Source of the DNA: CAYVMN01 sp043808585
Lineage (GTDB): Bacteria; Desulfobacterota; DSM-4660; Desulfatiglandales; Desulfatiglandaceae
Reading direction: 5' to 3'
Length of the DNA stretch: 14,628 nt
NCBI GenBank assembly: GCA_043808585.1
Contig: JAZDES010000191.1
Location: 1 to 14,628 of the forward strand
Shown here: positions 5,951-12,900 of the stretch, piece by piece
How positions within the stretch are numbered: position 1 is the first letter of the stretch
How the letters are laid out: every line of letters starts with the position of its first letter
Position numbers and translations under genes: made by a program
The notes under the pieces: generated by a model
What the model saw: only the letters and a program-made list of their open reading frames with translations
What the model was told of the DNA's origin: nothing
The model's database searches: none

Positions 5951-7738
5951 TCAGAGCTTTCCTAAGAACTTCCGCTCGGGGTCAAAGATCCTTATGAGCA
6001 TTAGCTCCTCCAGCGATGGGGGGTTGATCCAAACCAGCTCCTTGGCCACCTTAAGCTCCCACCCACATTGCTCCTTAATATGTTGAACGGTCTCTTCCTC
6101 ACCTCGGCACTTGGGGTTCGGAAAGAGCCCTGTCAATACAAGCTCTTTACCTTCTTCCTGCTTTTCAAATACACCCAGGGTGGAGATGAGGGTTGAGACC
6201 CTTTTTCCCGGGCTTGTTATATATGGGACCTCTCTCACGAAGTTGCCAGGGCGCTGTATGGCCGTCACCACCACCTCGCGTGCCGAGCTTGCAATGTCAT
6301 TTGCCCCTCCCGAGCCCACCATGTATATACCCTTTTCAGGGACCTTGGTGCTGTTGATATTGCCGAAGCGGTCGATCTGGCCCGCTCCCAAGGACCCGAT
6401 GCAGCGGTTTCTGCCCCCACCCGCAAAGATCCCCATCACATGATGGAGATCCGTCAGCATCTTACAGGAGGGGAAGTTGCGGCTGTTAAAGGTTGTGGGA
6501 TCGCCCGGTCTGGGCGCGTAGCCGAACATCCCGGCCTCTGCCATTATATCCAGGTCAATACCCGCCTCCCGGAGTTGATAATAGGCCATCCATCCTGCAA
6601 GGTTCGCCATCCCCGCCCCGCAGAGTATATTCTTATACCCGTGTTCCCTGACCTTCTCCTGCAGCCTCCTCGCGGCCACCACTATGGCCATCTCGGCAGG
6701 GGTGTATTCCGCACTCTCTGAGAGGCTTCCCCTGAGATCCCGAAACTCTACCTCCCATGAGTCATCCTGGATCTTTCCCTTGAGATATAAGAGTCTCTCC
6801 CGGCCCAATCTCCGAAGATACTCATCGTGGTCAGGGCAGCCGAGCACCCAGCGATCTATCCACCCGTCCAGGGTCTTTTCGGACTTGGCCGCCTCTTTGG
6901 CCTCTACGATGAATTCATAGTCCTCTCCGTAGCCATCGAAACCATCAAGCCCGTGCTGGGGGTGTTTACTTGGATGTCCTCCGAAGGGGACCTCGGAAAG
7001 GCTCAAAACATACTGCCCGGGCAGTTTGACAAGGTGTGAGTGTCGGCGGATAAAGTCTGTGGAAACTATCCTCTCTACCGTCACTATGGCCCCCAATCGG
7101 CTGGCCATAGCCCCATAGGTGTTCTCGACATTTGGTGGGAGCAATATGGTGTTACCGTGAGGGTCTGCAACAGCACCGTGGAGGATGCTTATGTCTGGCA
7201 CAAGTGCCTTGACAAGCCCGATCCTCTGGCCAGGCCAAAAAGGGTCCTCCATCTCCAGAAAGGAACCCGAGTTCTCCTCGGCCATGCTGCTCCCCATAAG
7301 GGAATGAGTGGGCAGAAAGCCCAGTCCCATGGCAGCGGCCTTTAGCCTTAAGGGAAGTGTAAGGATGGACCAGTTCTCAAATTCCACGGTCCTATCGCGG
7401 TAGGCCCGCTGAAAGGCCGCGTTGGGCCCCGGGGTAGGGTAGGAATCACCGCAGTAAGTAACGATCAGCTTCTTGGCCAGCCGGCCATGAAGGAATACCG
7501 CGGTTGGGTGGTTCATTCCCACGCCGATAAGGGTAAAGCCAGGGGATCTATTCCAGAACTGCCGGGCAATCTCATATATAGTGCCCGTTGCCCACCTTAC
7601 GCCTGCCTGACCGAAGTGGATCGACATCCCTGGTTTGATATGGCTGGCCACGGCCTCTTTCAGACCGCAGAGCTTGCTGCCTCCCTCGTAGGGTTCAAGG
7701 CGAACTACTCTGTCTATGATTTCCTGATACCCTTTCAC
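5951..7738 (-). CDS. Fused alpha-beta family I CoA-transferase (GctAB/IpdAB-like)
   Basis: 595 residues combining both halves of a family I CoA-transferase that are usually separate subunits. The alpha half covers about 1-300 (KPGMSIHFGQAG at 35-46); a linker and the beta half follow from about 345, with GAGMANLAGW at 374-383, MAEAG at 399-403 (E401 sits where the family's functional Glu is expected) and GAGQIDRFGNINST at 451-464. Known relatives are glutaconate CoA-transferase and the ring-opening hydrolase IpdAB of steroid degradation. It may move CoA between acids or cleave a cyclic beta-diketone CoA ester. The start is a GTG at 7738 with only a weak ribosome site; an in-frame stop two codons upstream and no other early start support it. 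It lies between a paired heptamer repeat and the MITE-like element. Confidence 0.85.
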   Translation of the reverse strand: MKGYQEIIDRVVRLEPYEGGSKLCGLKEAVASHIKPGMSIHFGQAGVRWATGTIYEIARQFWNRSPGFTLIGVGMNHPTAVFLHGRLAKKLIVTYCGDSYPTPGPNAAFQRAYRDRTVEFENWSILTLPLRLKAAAMGLGFLPTHSLMGSSMAEENSGSFLEMEDPFWPGQRIGLVKALVPDISILHGAVADPHGNTILLPPNVENTYGAMASRLGAIVTVERIVSTDFIRRHSHLVKLPGQYVLSLSEVPFGGHPSKHPQHGLDGFDGYGEDYEFIVEAKEAAKSEKTLDGWIDRWVLGCPDHDEYLRRLGRERLLYLKGKIQDDSWEVEFRDLRGSLSESAEYTPAEMAIVVAARRLQEKVREHGYKNILCGAGMANLAGWMAYYQLREAGIDLDIMAEAGMFGYAPRPGDPTTFNSRNFPSCKMLTDLHHVMGIFAGGGRNRCIGSLGAGQIDRFGNINSTKVPEKGIYMVGSGGANDIASSAREVVVTAIQRPGNFVREVPYITSPGKRVSTLISTLGVFEKQEEGKELVLTGLFPNPKCRGEEETVQHIKEQCGWELKVAKELVWINPPSLEELMLIRIFDPERKFLGKL

Positions 7739-7832
7739 GGCCTAACCCAAACTATAGACTTTAAGAATAAGATCTTAGAATTTCTGTCCGAAAAGTGGGA
7801 TATTCTCAAAGAATCAGTGGTAACGATGCGGC

Positions 7833-7919
7833 CCAAGGCATGAGGCGTAAGGCGCCAGGAAATGCCTTTATCCGTTGGGTCTTGGCCTTAAGCCTTAAGC
7901 CTTGTGCCTTTAGCCATTA
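7833..7919. repeat. Inverted pair of heptamer arrays, NNAAGGC / GCCTTNN
   Basis: Left array 7833-7853: three units ending in GGC (CCAAGGC, ATGAGGC, GTAAGGC). Right array 7885-7919: five units GCCTTAA, GCCTTAA, GCCTTGT, GCCTTTA, GCCATTA. The two are reverse complements in style and in phase, so the segment can fold into an imperfect hairpin with a loop of about 30 bases. It lies between the thiolase stop and the fused CoA-transferase start. The rest of this 241-bp gap shows nothing I can name. Confidence 0.8.
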
Positions 7920-7979
7920 TTCGATCCCCCAACTCTCTTTAACGTCACAGACCTATGATTACCCCCTGGAGAACCACCG

Positions 7980-9113
7980 CTACTCTTTCATAAAGATGTG
8001 AACCGCACAGGCCCCTGCCTCCAGCCCGGGAATCGCCCCGCCCATGGTGTGTGTAAGCCCAACTCGGGCATTCTCTACCTGCCGCCTTCCTGCCTGCCCC
8101 CTCAACTGTTGGACGATTTCAACCACCTGGGCAATCCCGGTTGCCCCAAGTGGATGCCCTTTTGACAACAGGCCTCCGCTCGGATTGACAGGGATGCTCC
8201 CGGTGATTTCCGTCTTTCCTTCCTGGATCAGCCACCCCCCTTCCCCCCTCGGACAGAAACCCAGATTTTCACAGTGGAGGATCTCCCCGATGGTGAAGGC
8301 ATCGTGACACTCACACACGTCTATCTCATCGGGTCCCACCGAGGCCATCTCATAAGCCTTCTTTGCGGTCTCCCTGGTGAGCCGGGATTCGAGGATGTCG
8401 TCACCACTGCCCACGAACTCTCCGGAACGTACCGCTGACCCGGCCACCCTTACCGGAGGATGATCTGACCGCGCGGCCTCCGTTCTACTGCAAAGTATTG
8501 CCGCAGCCGCCCCGTCTCCTGTGGGACAACACTGGAGGAGTGTCAGGGGGTCCGCTACCATGCGCGATTTCAGGACCTGATCCAGCGTGACCGGCTCCTG
8601 ATACTGGGCCAGGGGATTCATGGAGGCGTTGCGGTGGCTCTTTACAGAGACCATGGCAAGCTGCTCGTGGGTGGTTCCATACTCATACATGTGCCGAACG
8701 GCCTTCATGGCATAATGACCCGGGAGGACCCGCCCCTGCAAACCATCCAGGTCTTCGGGGTTGGGAGGCAGCAGTCCTCCCCCCACCTTCTCCATACCCA
8801 CGGCCAGGGCGAGGTCGTACAGCCCTGACGCAACTGAGAGATAGGCCTGGCGAAATGAGGTAGAGCCGCCGGCACAGGCATTCTCCACGTTCACTACCTC
8901 AATGCCGCTTATTCCTGCCTGTTTCAAGGCCCTCTGGCCTGCCACCCGGCCCTGATGGGAGTGTCCACAATAGGCAACCGGAACCCTCCTTGGGTCAACT
9001 CCAGAGTCCTTTATGGCCGCCAAGATCGCCTTTCGTCCAAGCTCCTCTACCCATATATCGGGGAACTTGCCGAATCGTACCATTCCGATACCGATGACAA
9101 ACACATCTCTCAT
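7980..9113 (-). CDS. Thiolase, SCP-x / lipid-transfer type
   Basis: 377 residues from the ATG at 9113 (MRDVFVIGIGMVRFG, the usual start of this branch). A TTG at 9122 lies only 4 bases after AGGAG, so it cannot be excluded. Catalytic residues: C80 in VENACAGGSTS, H270 in ECHDAF and H320 in KGHPLGATG. SCP-x type thiolases cleave 3-oxoacyl-CoA, including 2-methyl-branched ones, and relatives such as Ltp2 act as retro-aldolases. Many bacterial members need a small DUF35/OB-fold partner, which is the gene immediately upstream (9235-9678); BbsB with BbsA and Ltp2 with ChsH2-DUF35 are known examples. It most likely performs the C-C cleavage of this pathway. A 121-bp gap with a hairpin separates it from its partner. 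Confidence 0.92.
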   Translation of the reverse strand: MRDVFVIGIGMVRFGKFPDIWVEELGRKAILAAIKDSGVDPRRVPVAYCGHSHQGRVAGQRALKQAGISGIEVVNVENACAGGSTSFRQAYLSVASGLYDLALAVGMEKVGGGLLPPNPEDLDGLQGRVLPGHYAMKAVRHMYEYGTTHEQLAMVSVKSHRNASMNPLAQYQEPVTLDQVLKSRMVADPLTLLQCCPTGDGAAAAILCSRTEAARSDHPPVRVAGSAVRSGEFVGSGDDILESRLTRETAKKAYEMASVGPDEIDVCECHDAFTIGEILHCENLGFCPRGEGGWLIQEGKTEITGSIPVNPSGGLLSKGHPLGATGIAQVVEIVQQLRGQAGRRQVENARVGLTHTMGGAIPGLEAGACAVHIFMKE

Positions 9114-9168
9114 CTGGACCAAAACGCTCCTGGAATGCCGCCTTTGATTATCACGCTGATTAAGCTTG

Positions 9169-9195
9169 ATGATTTCGTAAAAAGTCAGAAATCAT
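9169..9195. repeat. Intercistronic hairpin ATGATTTC / GAAATCAT
   Basis: A perfect 8-bp inverted repeat (9169-9176 and 9188-9195) with an 11-base loop lies between the DUF35 gene and the thiolase. No T run follows on the minus strand. It may protect or process the mRNA, or be a scattered intergenic repeat. Confidence 0.5.
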
Positions 9196-9234
9196 GCGTT
9201 CAAACTTTGTCCTCTGGGCCATGGATTTTACACT

Positions 9235-9678
9235 TCAAGACTTCTCCGCTGGTTTGAATAGGTAGGAGATTATCTCATTTCCCTCCTTGTCCATGGCAAT
9301 TGGCCCGAAGGTCAGCTCAACCGGCCCGTCCAGGCGAATCTTGTCCGGATCCACTGTCGTAAGTTGGGCAAAAAGACGAACCCTTTCAGGAAGGTCCACC
9401 AGTGCCGTGGCATAGGGGGCCTTAAAACCGGCCGGGGCCTGACGAACAATGGTATATGTATAGAGTTTGCCCTGCCGGCCCAGGAAGATCTCCTTCAGAT
9501 CACCCTCTTCCTGGCAGTCCGGGCAAATGCCCCTCCTGGGAAAGAAACTCTGGCCGCACCTCTCACATCGACTCCCCATAAGGCGTGCGGATCCGTCCTC
9601 AGGGAGTGGCCAGGGAAAGAGCCCTTCCTTGACCGGCACCTTTCCTTTTACCTTCTTTTCTTCAACAATGGTCTTCAT
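9235..9678 (-). CDS. DUF35 zinc-ribbon/OB-fold protein, thiolase partner
   Basis: 147 residues. A rubredoxin-like zinc ribbon uses C38-x2-C41 and C52-x2-C55 (SRCERCG and GICPDC), followed by an OB-fold from about 65 to 140. Such proteins bind acyl-CoA and form complexes with thiolase-fold enzymes, such as archaeal acetoacetyl-CoA thiolase/HMG-CoA synthase, BbsA with BbsB, and the DUF35 part of ChsH2 with Ltp2. The next gene downstream is a thiolase of the matching type, so a complex is very likely. The start codon overlaps the acyl-CoA dehydrogenase stop in ATGA (9675-9678), implying translational coupling. Confidence 0.9.
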   Translation of the reverse strand: MKTIVEEKKVKGKVPVKEGLFPWPLPEDGSARLMGSRCERCGQSFFPRRGICPDCQEEGDLKEIFLGRQGKLYTYTIVRQAPAGFKAPYATALVDLPERVRLFAQLTTVDPDKIRLDGPVELTFGPIAMDKEGNEIISYLFKPAEKS

Positions 9679-10836
9679 GCAATTGCCGATATCCCCAAGA
9701 CCTCTCTGCCTATTATCAGTTTCTGGATTTCGCTTGTCCCGTCAGGGATTGTGTAGACCCGGGCGTCCCTAAAGAATCTCTCAACAGGAAATTCCTCGGA
9801 AAGACCATAGGCCCCGTGGATCTCAATGGCCTTGGAGGTAACGCGAACAGCCACTTCAGTGGCATAGTACTTGGCCATGGAGGCCTCCTGGATGAACTTG
9901 CCCCCTTTATCGATGCGATCCAGGCCCTTGTAAGCGAGCAGCCGCGCGGCCTCTGTCTCTGTCACCATTTCTGCTATCATCTCCTGGATGAGTTGGTACG
10001 AGGCGATGGGTCTCCCGAACTGTTCCCTCTGCCTGGCATAGGTTACGGATGAATCGATGGCGGCCTGGGGCGATTCCCACTGCCGAAACAGCCGCCAGGC
10101 AACGGGCGATCTGAATGTTCTTGAGTGCCCCCTTGAAGGCACTGCCCTCATCTCCTAACAGGGCCTCCTGGGGCACAAAGCAATCCTCGAAGACGATTTC
10201 TGCCGTGGGAAAAGACCGAACTCCCATCTTCTTTATCTCCTTAGAGATAAAAGGGGATTCTCTTCTGTCAACGATAAAGCGGGAAATTCCCTTAGGTCCC
10301 AATCCTGGGTCAGTGGAGGCATAAGTGATCACTATGTCGGCAATAGTCCCGTTGGAGATCCACATCTTGGTCCCACTGAGCCGATACCCTCCATCACACC
10401 GAACGGCCCTGGTCCTGATACCTGCCACATCCGAGCCGGCATTCGGCTCGGTTATTCCGGAGCACCCCACAATCTCTCCCTTGAGCAACGGGCCAAGGTA
10501 TCTGCGCCTCTGCTCAGGACTTCCGGCCCCATGGATCGTCCTTGCAGTACTTGCCGTAATACCTGCAACACCCCCCAGGGATGCATAGGCCCTTCGAAGC
10601 TCTTCAATAAGAAGACCGTAGGTCAGGAATGTAAGCCCTGCCCCTCCGTCCTCTTCGGGAATGGTGCTCCCCAGGTATCCAAAAGGTATCAAGAGCCCTA
10701 AAAGCTCATGGGACTTCTCCTTTTTAAGCGGCCCTTCCCTATCCAGCTCGGAGGCAATGGGGATTATCTCTTTGTCCAGAAACCTTCGGACCGTCTCCTT
10801 TAGCATCCGCTGTTCATCTGTGAGATCGAAAATCAT
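9675..10836 (-). pseudogene. Acyl-CoA dehydrogenase interrupted by a one-base frameshift
   Basis: The frame opened at 10836 matches acyl-CoA dehydrogenases up to residue 256 (...AVSAVGIA), then becomes nonsense. The correct sequence resumes one frame over at QAAIDSSVTYARQREQFG and continues to 9675. Removing one G from the G4 run at 10067-10070 (plus strand) joins them into 386 residues, the normal length. Features: GITEPNAGSD at 127-136 and KMWISNG at 157-163 (FAD and substrate loops), RQREQFG at 268-274, and YTIPDGTSEIQ at 361-371. The last motif places Asp365 where the MCAD-type catalytic Glu normally lies. Reaction: FAD-dependent alpha,beta-dehydrogenation of an acyl-CoA. Both ends overlap neighbours in ATGA. 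Either a sequencing indel or a real inactivating mutation; with the rest intact, an indel error or a very recent mutation seems likelier than old decay. Confidence 0.88.
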
Positions 10837-11621
10837 GCCGTGCAGTACCCTCCGCTGACGCTGATAACCTGCCCTGTAATGAAATTTGCCCTTTCAGATG
10901 CCAGGAAAAGGACCATGTCTGCAATCTCTTCCGGTTGTGCGTATCTGCGTAAGGGATAGGCATTGAGGATCTTTTTTAGCAGTGCATCCGCCTTTTCCTT
11001 TCCCATTTCCTGCTCCCGCACCTTTCGTCTCTCAAGGGTGGTATCCGTCTCTGTGGCCCCGGGTGAAACCACATTGACATTTATCCCGTGAGGTCCCAGT
11101 TCCTTGGCCAGGGCCTTGGAGTGACCAATAATCCCGGCCTTCGAGGCCGAATAGACGGCCATGCGAGGCTCTCCAACCCTGCCGGCATCAGAGGCAATGG
11201 AGATAATTTTTCCCTTCTTTTGCTTCACCATATGTTCCAGAACCGCCCGGTTGCAGTTGATCGTCCCCGTGAGTCCCACTCCCAGGACACGATCCCAGTC
11301 CTCACGGGTCTGATCCAGGAAAAGCTTCCCCTGATCCCCTACACCGGCATTATTGACAAGCACATGGAGCCCCCCGAAGCGGGCGAGGACTTCTTTCACC
11401 ATGCGACCCACCTCTTCATATCGGGTAATATCAGCCGGACATGCCATGGCCTCACCGCCCAGGGCCATGGCCTCCTCAGCCACTGATTCCGCTCTTTCTC
11501 TCACTAGGTCATTGACACCCACACAGGCCCCCTCACGGGCAAACCCCAGCACAATCGCCCGGCCGATCCCGCAGCCTCCACCCGTAACCAGTACCGACTT
11601 CCCCTTCAACCCCAGTTCCAT
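10833..11621 (-). CDS. SDR-family dehydrogenase, probable 3-hydroxyacyl-CoA dehydrogenase
   Basis: 262 residues from the ATG at 11621, preceded by a G-rich stretch 5 bases away; starts at 11633 (ATG) and 11639 (TTG) lie closer to repeat sequence and look worse. Classical SDR marks: TGGGCGIG at 13-20, NNAG at 90-93, and S144, Y157 and K161 (YSASK). Asp38 at the end of the second strand favours NAD(H). Family role: oxidation of a hydroxyl group; in this context, oxidation of the (R)-3-hydroxyacyl-CoA made by the MaoC hydratase. It ends in an ATGA overlap with the acyl-CoA dehydrogenase, so the SDR, dehydrogenase and DUF35 genes form a tight unit. It ends SVSGGYCTA, a normal SDR C-terminus. Confidence 0.9.
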   Translation of the reverse strand: MELGLKGKSVLVTGGGCGIGRAIVLGFAREGACVGVNDLVRERAESVAEEAMALGGEAMACPADITRYEEVGRMVKEVLARFGGLHVLVNNAGVGDQGKLFLDQTREDWDRVLGVGLTGTINCNRAVLEHMVKQKKGKIISIASDAGRVGEPRMAVYSASKAGIIGHSKALAKELGPHGINVNVVSPGATETDTTLERRKVREQEMGKEKADALLKKILNAYPLRRYAQPEEIADMVLFLASERANFITGQVISVSGGYCTA

Positions 11622-11643
11622 CTGAACCCCCATGGACAATGAC

Positions 11644-11678
11644 GATTGATGATTGGCGATTGTTGATTGTTGATTGAC
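11644..11678. repeat. Heptamer array, GATTGNN, five copies
   Basis: Five phased GATTGNN units (NN = AT, GC, TT, TT, AC) lie 22 bp upstream of the chosen SDR start. On the SDR's own strand they read CAATC. The array is inverted relative to the one at 11801-11821. Confidence 0.9.
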
Positions 11679-11800
11679 TAATAAAGATTCTGAAAAGCGC
11701 TTGTCTCTTCACACAGACGTGCCCTCTTTAAGGCCCCGGTTCAGTTCCCGCTGTACGTGAAAATTGCAGATCTTCCCTGTAACTTTGTTTCCTTAATCGT

Positions 11801-11821
11801 CAATCAACAATCGTCAATCCT
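11801..11821. repeat. Heptamer array, CAATCNN, three copies
   Basis: Three phased units (NN = AA, GT, CT), with a degenerate fourth to the left, touch the stop codon of the XRE-cupin regulator. About 22 of 25 bases of 11795-11819 can pair with 11651-11675, enclosing about 119 bp in which I see no gene. Confidence 0.85.
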
Positions 11822-12431
11822 ACGGTATCCACCTGTCCAGCGATGAGAGGGGTAACGGAGTCATCGCCCACAAAAACTTGAGATCCCCTTGCCCTGAATT
11901 ATACCACCGGTGGGGCCTTTCGGAATTGAAATGGATGCTGTCCCCTTCGTTTAAGACATACGTTTCTTCATCAACCACAAAAGAGAGTTCACCTTCCTGC
12001 ACCAGAAAAAGCTCCTCTCCCTTATGGGCATCTGATCGTAGACCGCTTTTGGCATCAGGCCCAAAGGTAAAGATGCAGGCCTCCATCTGGCCGCCCTCCA
12101 GGCACATGGCCAGGACCTCCATTTTGGAACCCGAAGGGCTGGTAAGTACCCGTCTGTGGTCCTTTCTAACCACCTCAAGCCTCTCCTTGAAATGGAAATA
12201 GCCATTGTCTTCCTGAGCAAAAAAGCCAATCCCTTTGTTTAAGGCCCTTGCAATCTTCATCAGGACCGTTATGCTCGGAATCATGTCCTTTTTTTCTATC
12301 TTATGAATTGCAGCCGGTGAGACTCCAGCCTTCCTGGCCAGCTGATTAAGTGTCTGACCTGCCTCCTTACGGCACATCTGGATCTTATCGCCGATGCCAT
12401 CCACTATGGCTTCAACACTGGAATCCTTCAT
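11820..12431 (-). CDS. XRE-family transcriptional regulator with C-terminal cupin domain
   Basis: 203 residues. An XRE/Cro helix-turn-helix occupies about 14-68 (TLNQLARKAGVSPAAIHKIE at 27-46 contains the recognition region). A cupin follows at about 115-190: AHKGEELFLVQEGEL at 135-149 with H136 and E140, then GDSIHF at 163-168 and H174. Cupin domains in such regulators often bind a small ligand, sometimes with a metal, and many repress neighbouring catabolic genes until the ligand appears. The ligand may be a pathway metabolite (inference). It heads the minus-strand gene run and faces the plus-strand SDR across a shared promoter region that contains dyads. The ribosome site before the ATG is weak. 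Confidence 0.92.
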   Translation of the reverse strand: MKDSSVEAIVDGIGDKIQMCRKEAGQTLNQLARKAGVSPAAIHKIEKKDMIPSITVLMKIARALNKGIGFFAQEDNGYFHFKERLEVVRKDHRRVLTSPSGSKMEVLAMCLEGGQMEACIFTFGPDAKSGLRSDAHKGEELFLVQEGELSFVVDEETYVLNEGDSIHFNSERPHRWYNSGQGDLKFLWAMTPLPLSSLDRWIP

Positions 12432-12466
12432 TTTCCCGTTTTTCCTATCCTACTATTATTTTGGAT

Positions 12467-12495
12467 AAAATATTTAATATTTTAAAAAATGTCAA
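12467..12495 (-). promoter_or_regulatory. Predicted sigma-70-like promoter for the XRE-cupin gene
   Basis: On the minus strand TTGACA (12495-12490) is followed after 17 bases by TATTTT (12472-12467), in a very AT-rich stretch. Transcription would start near 12460, leaving a leader of about 30 bases before the regulator's ATG. Confidence 0.5.
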
Positions 12496-12530
12496 GGAAG
12501 AAGTCGGTGCCGGCAAATCGTACTTTTTTC

Positions 12531-12558
12531 TTGACACGGCAGGATTCTTAACTATACC
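12531..12558 (+). promoter_or_regulatory. Predicted sigma-70-like promoter facing the plus-strand SDR
   Basis: TTGACA at 12531-12536 is followed after 16 bases by TATACC at 12553-12558. It stands back to back with the regulator's promoter, 35 bp between the two -35 boxes, with the palindrome TGCCGGCA (12508-12515) near the midpoint. The leader to the SDR at 12923 would be about 355 bases, which is long, so a closer promoter cannot be ruled out. Confidence 0.4.
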
Positions 12559-12589
12559 CTGTTATAGGCTGTTTACTATTGTAAATAGT
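12552..12589. promoter_or_regulatory. Two operator-like dyads
   Basis: Dyad 1 is CTATA-N6-TATAG (12552-12567) and overlaps the -10 box of the plus-strand promoter. Dyad 2 is ACTATT-GTA-AATAGT (12575-12589). Both use ACTAT-like half-sites, and their centres are about 22 bp apart, roughly two helical turns. This is where a repressor would block transcription; the adjacent XRE-cupin protein is the natural candidate. Confidence 0.45.
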
Positions 12590-12865
12590 TTCGATTGCTG
12601 CATGATGTGTATTTACCTCAATAACCTATACCCTAACCCGGATAAACCGGAACCAAAAAGAGTCTCTCGCAAGGACGCTGAGTTTTCTACATAAATGTCT
12701 TGTTGTTGTTTTTCTTTGCGAGCTTTGTTTACCCCGTAGGTCCGGAAGATCGTACTGGGGCGACTTTGCGTGATCGAAAAATAATCTGAAATATTTTCTG
12801 CCCATTTTGCGCAGAGATTTATTTCTAAGATACTCCGCCACTATCACCTTGGTTCTAATGCTTTT

Positions 12866-12900
12866 CAATCGCCAATCAACAATCACAAATCATAAATCTC
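12866..12900. repeat. Heptamer array, CAATCNN decaying to AAATCNN, five units
   Basis: Phased units CAATCGC, CAATCAA, CAATCAC, AAATCAT and AAATCTC end 8 bp before the SDR's AAGGAGG site. On the strand of the downstream gene the array reads CAATC. Confidence 0.8.

Noticed and set aside
7833..7919. CRISPR array
   Set aside because: The units are 7 bp with no spacers of constant length and no cas genes are present.
10060..10151. Programmed ribosomal frameshift in the acyl-CoA dehydrogenase
   Set aside because: No typical slippery heptamer with stimulatory structure is apparent, and this family does not use frameshifting; a plain indel in a G run is simpler.
328..11621. Assignment of the cluster as the toluene bbs operon
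   Set aside because: There is no second family III CoA-transferase subunit beside the first, a MaoC pair and racemase-like residues are present, and no benzylsuccinate synthase gene is in the window; kept only as an alternative parallel.
12626..12886. 86-codon minus-strand frame
   Set aside because: It begins inside a heptamer array, is rich in Arg/Lys with no recognisable domain, and runs across a region full of degenerate repeats.
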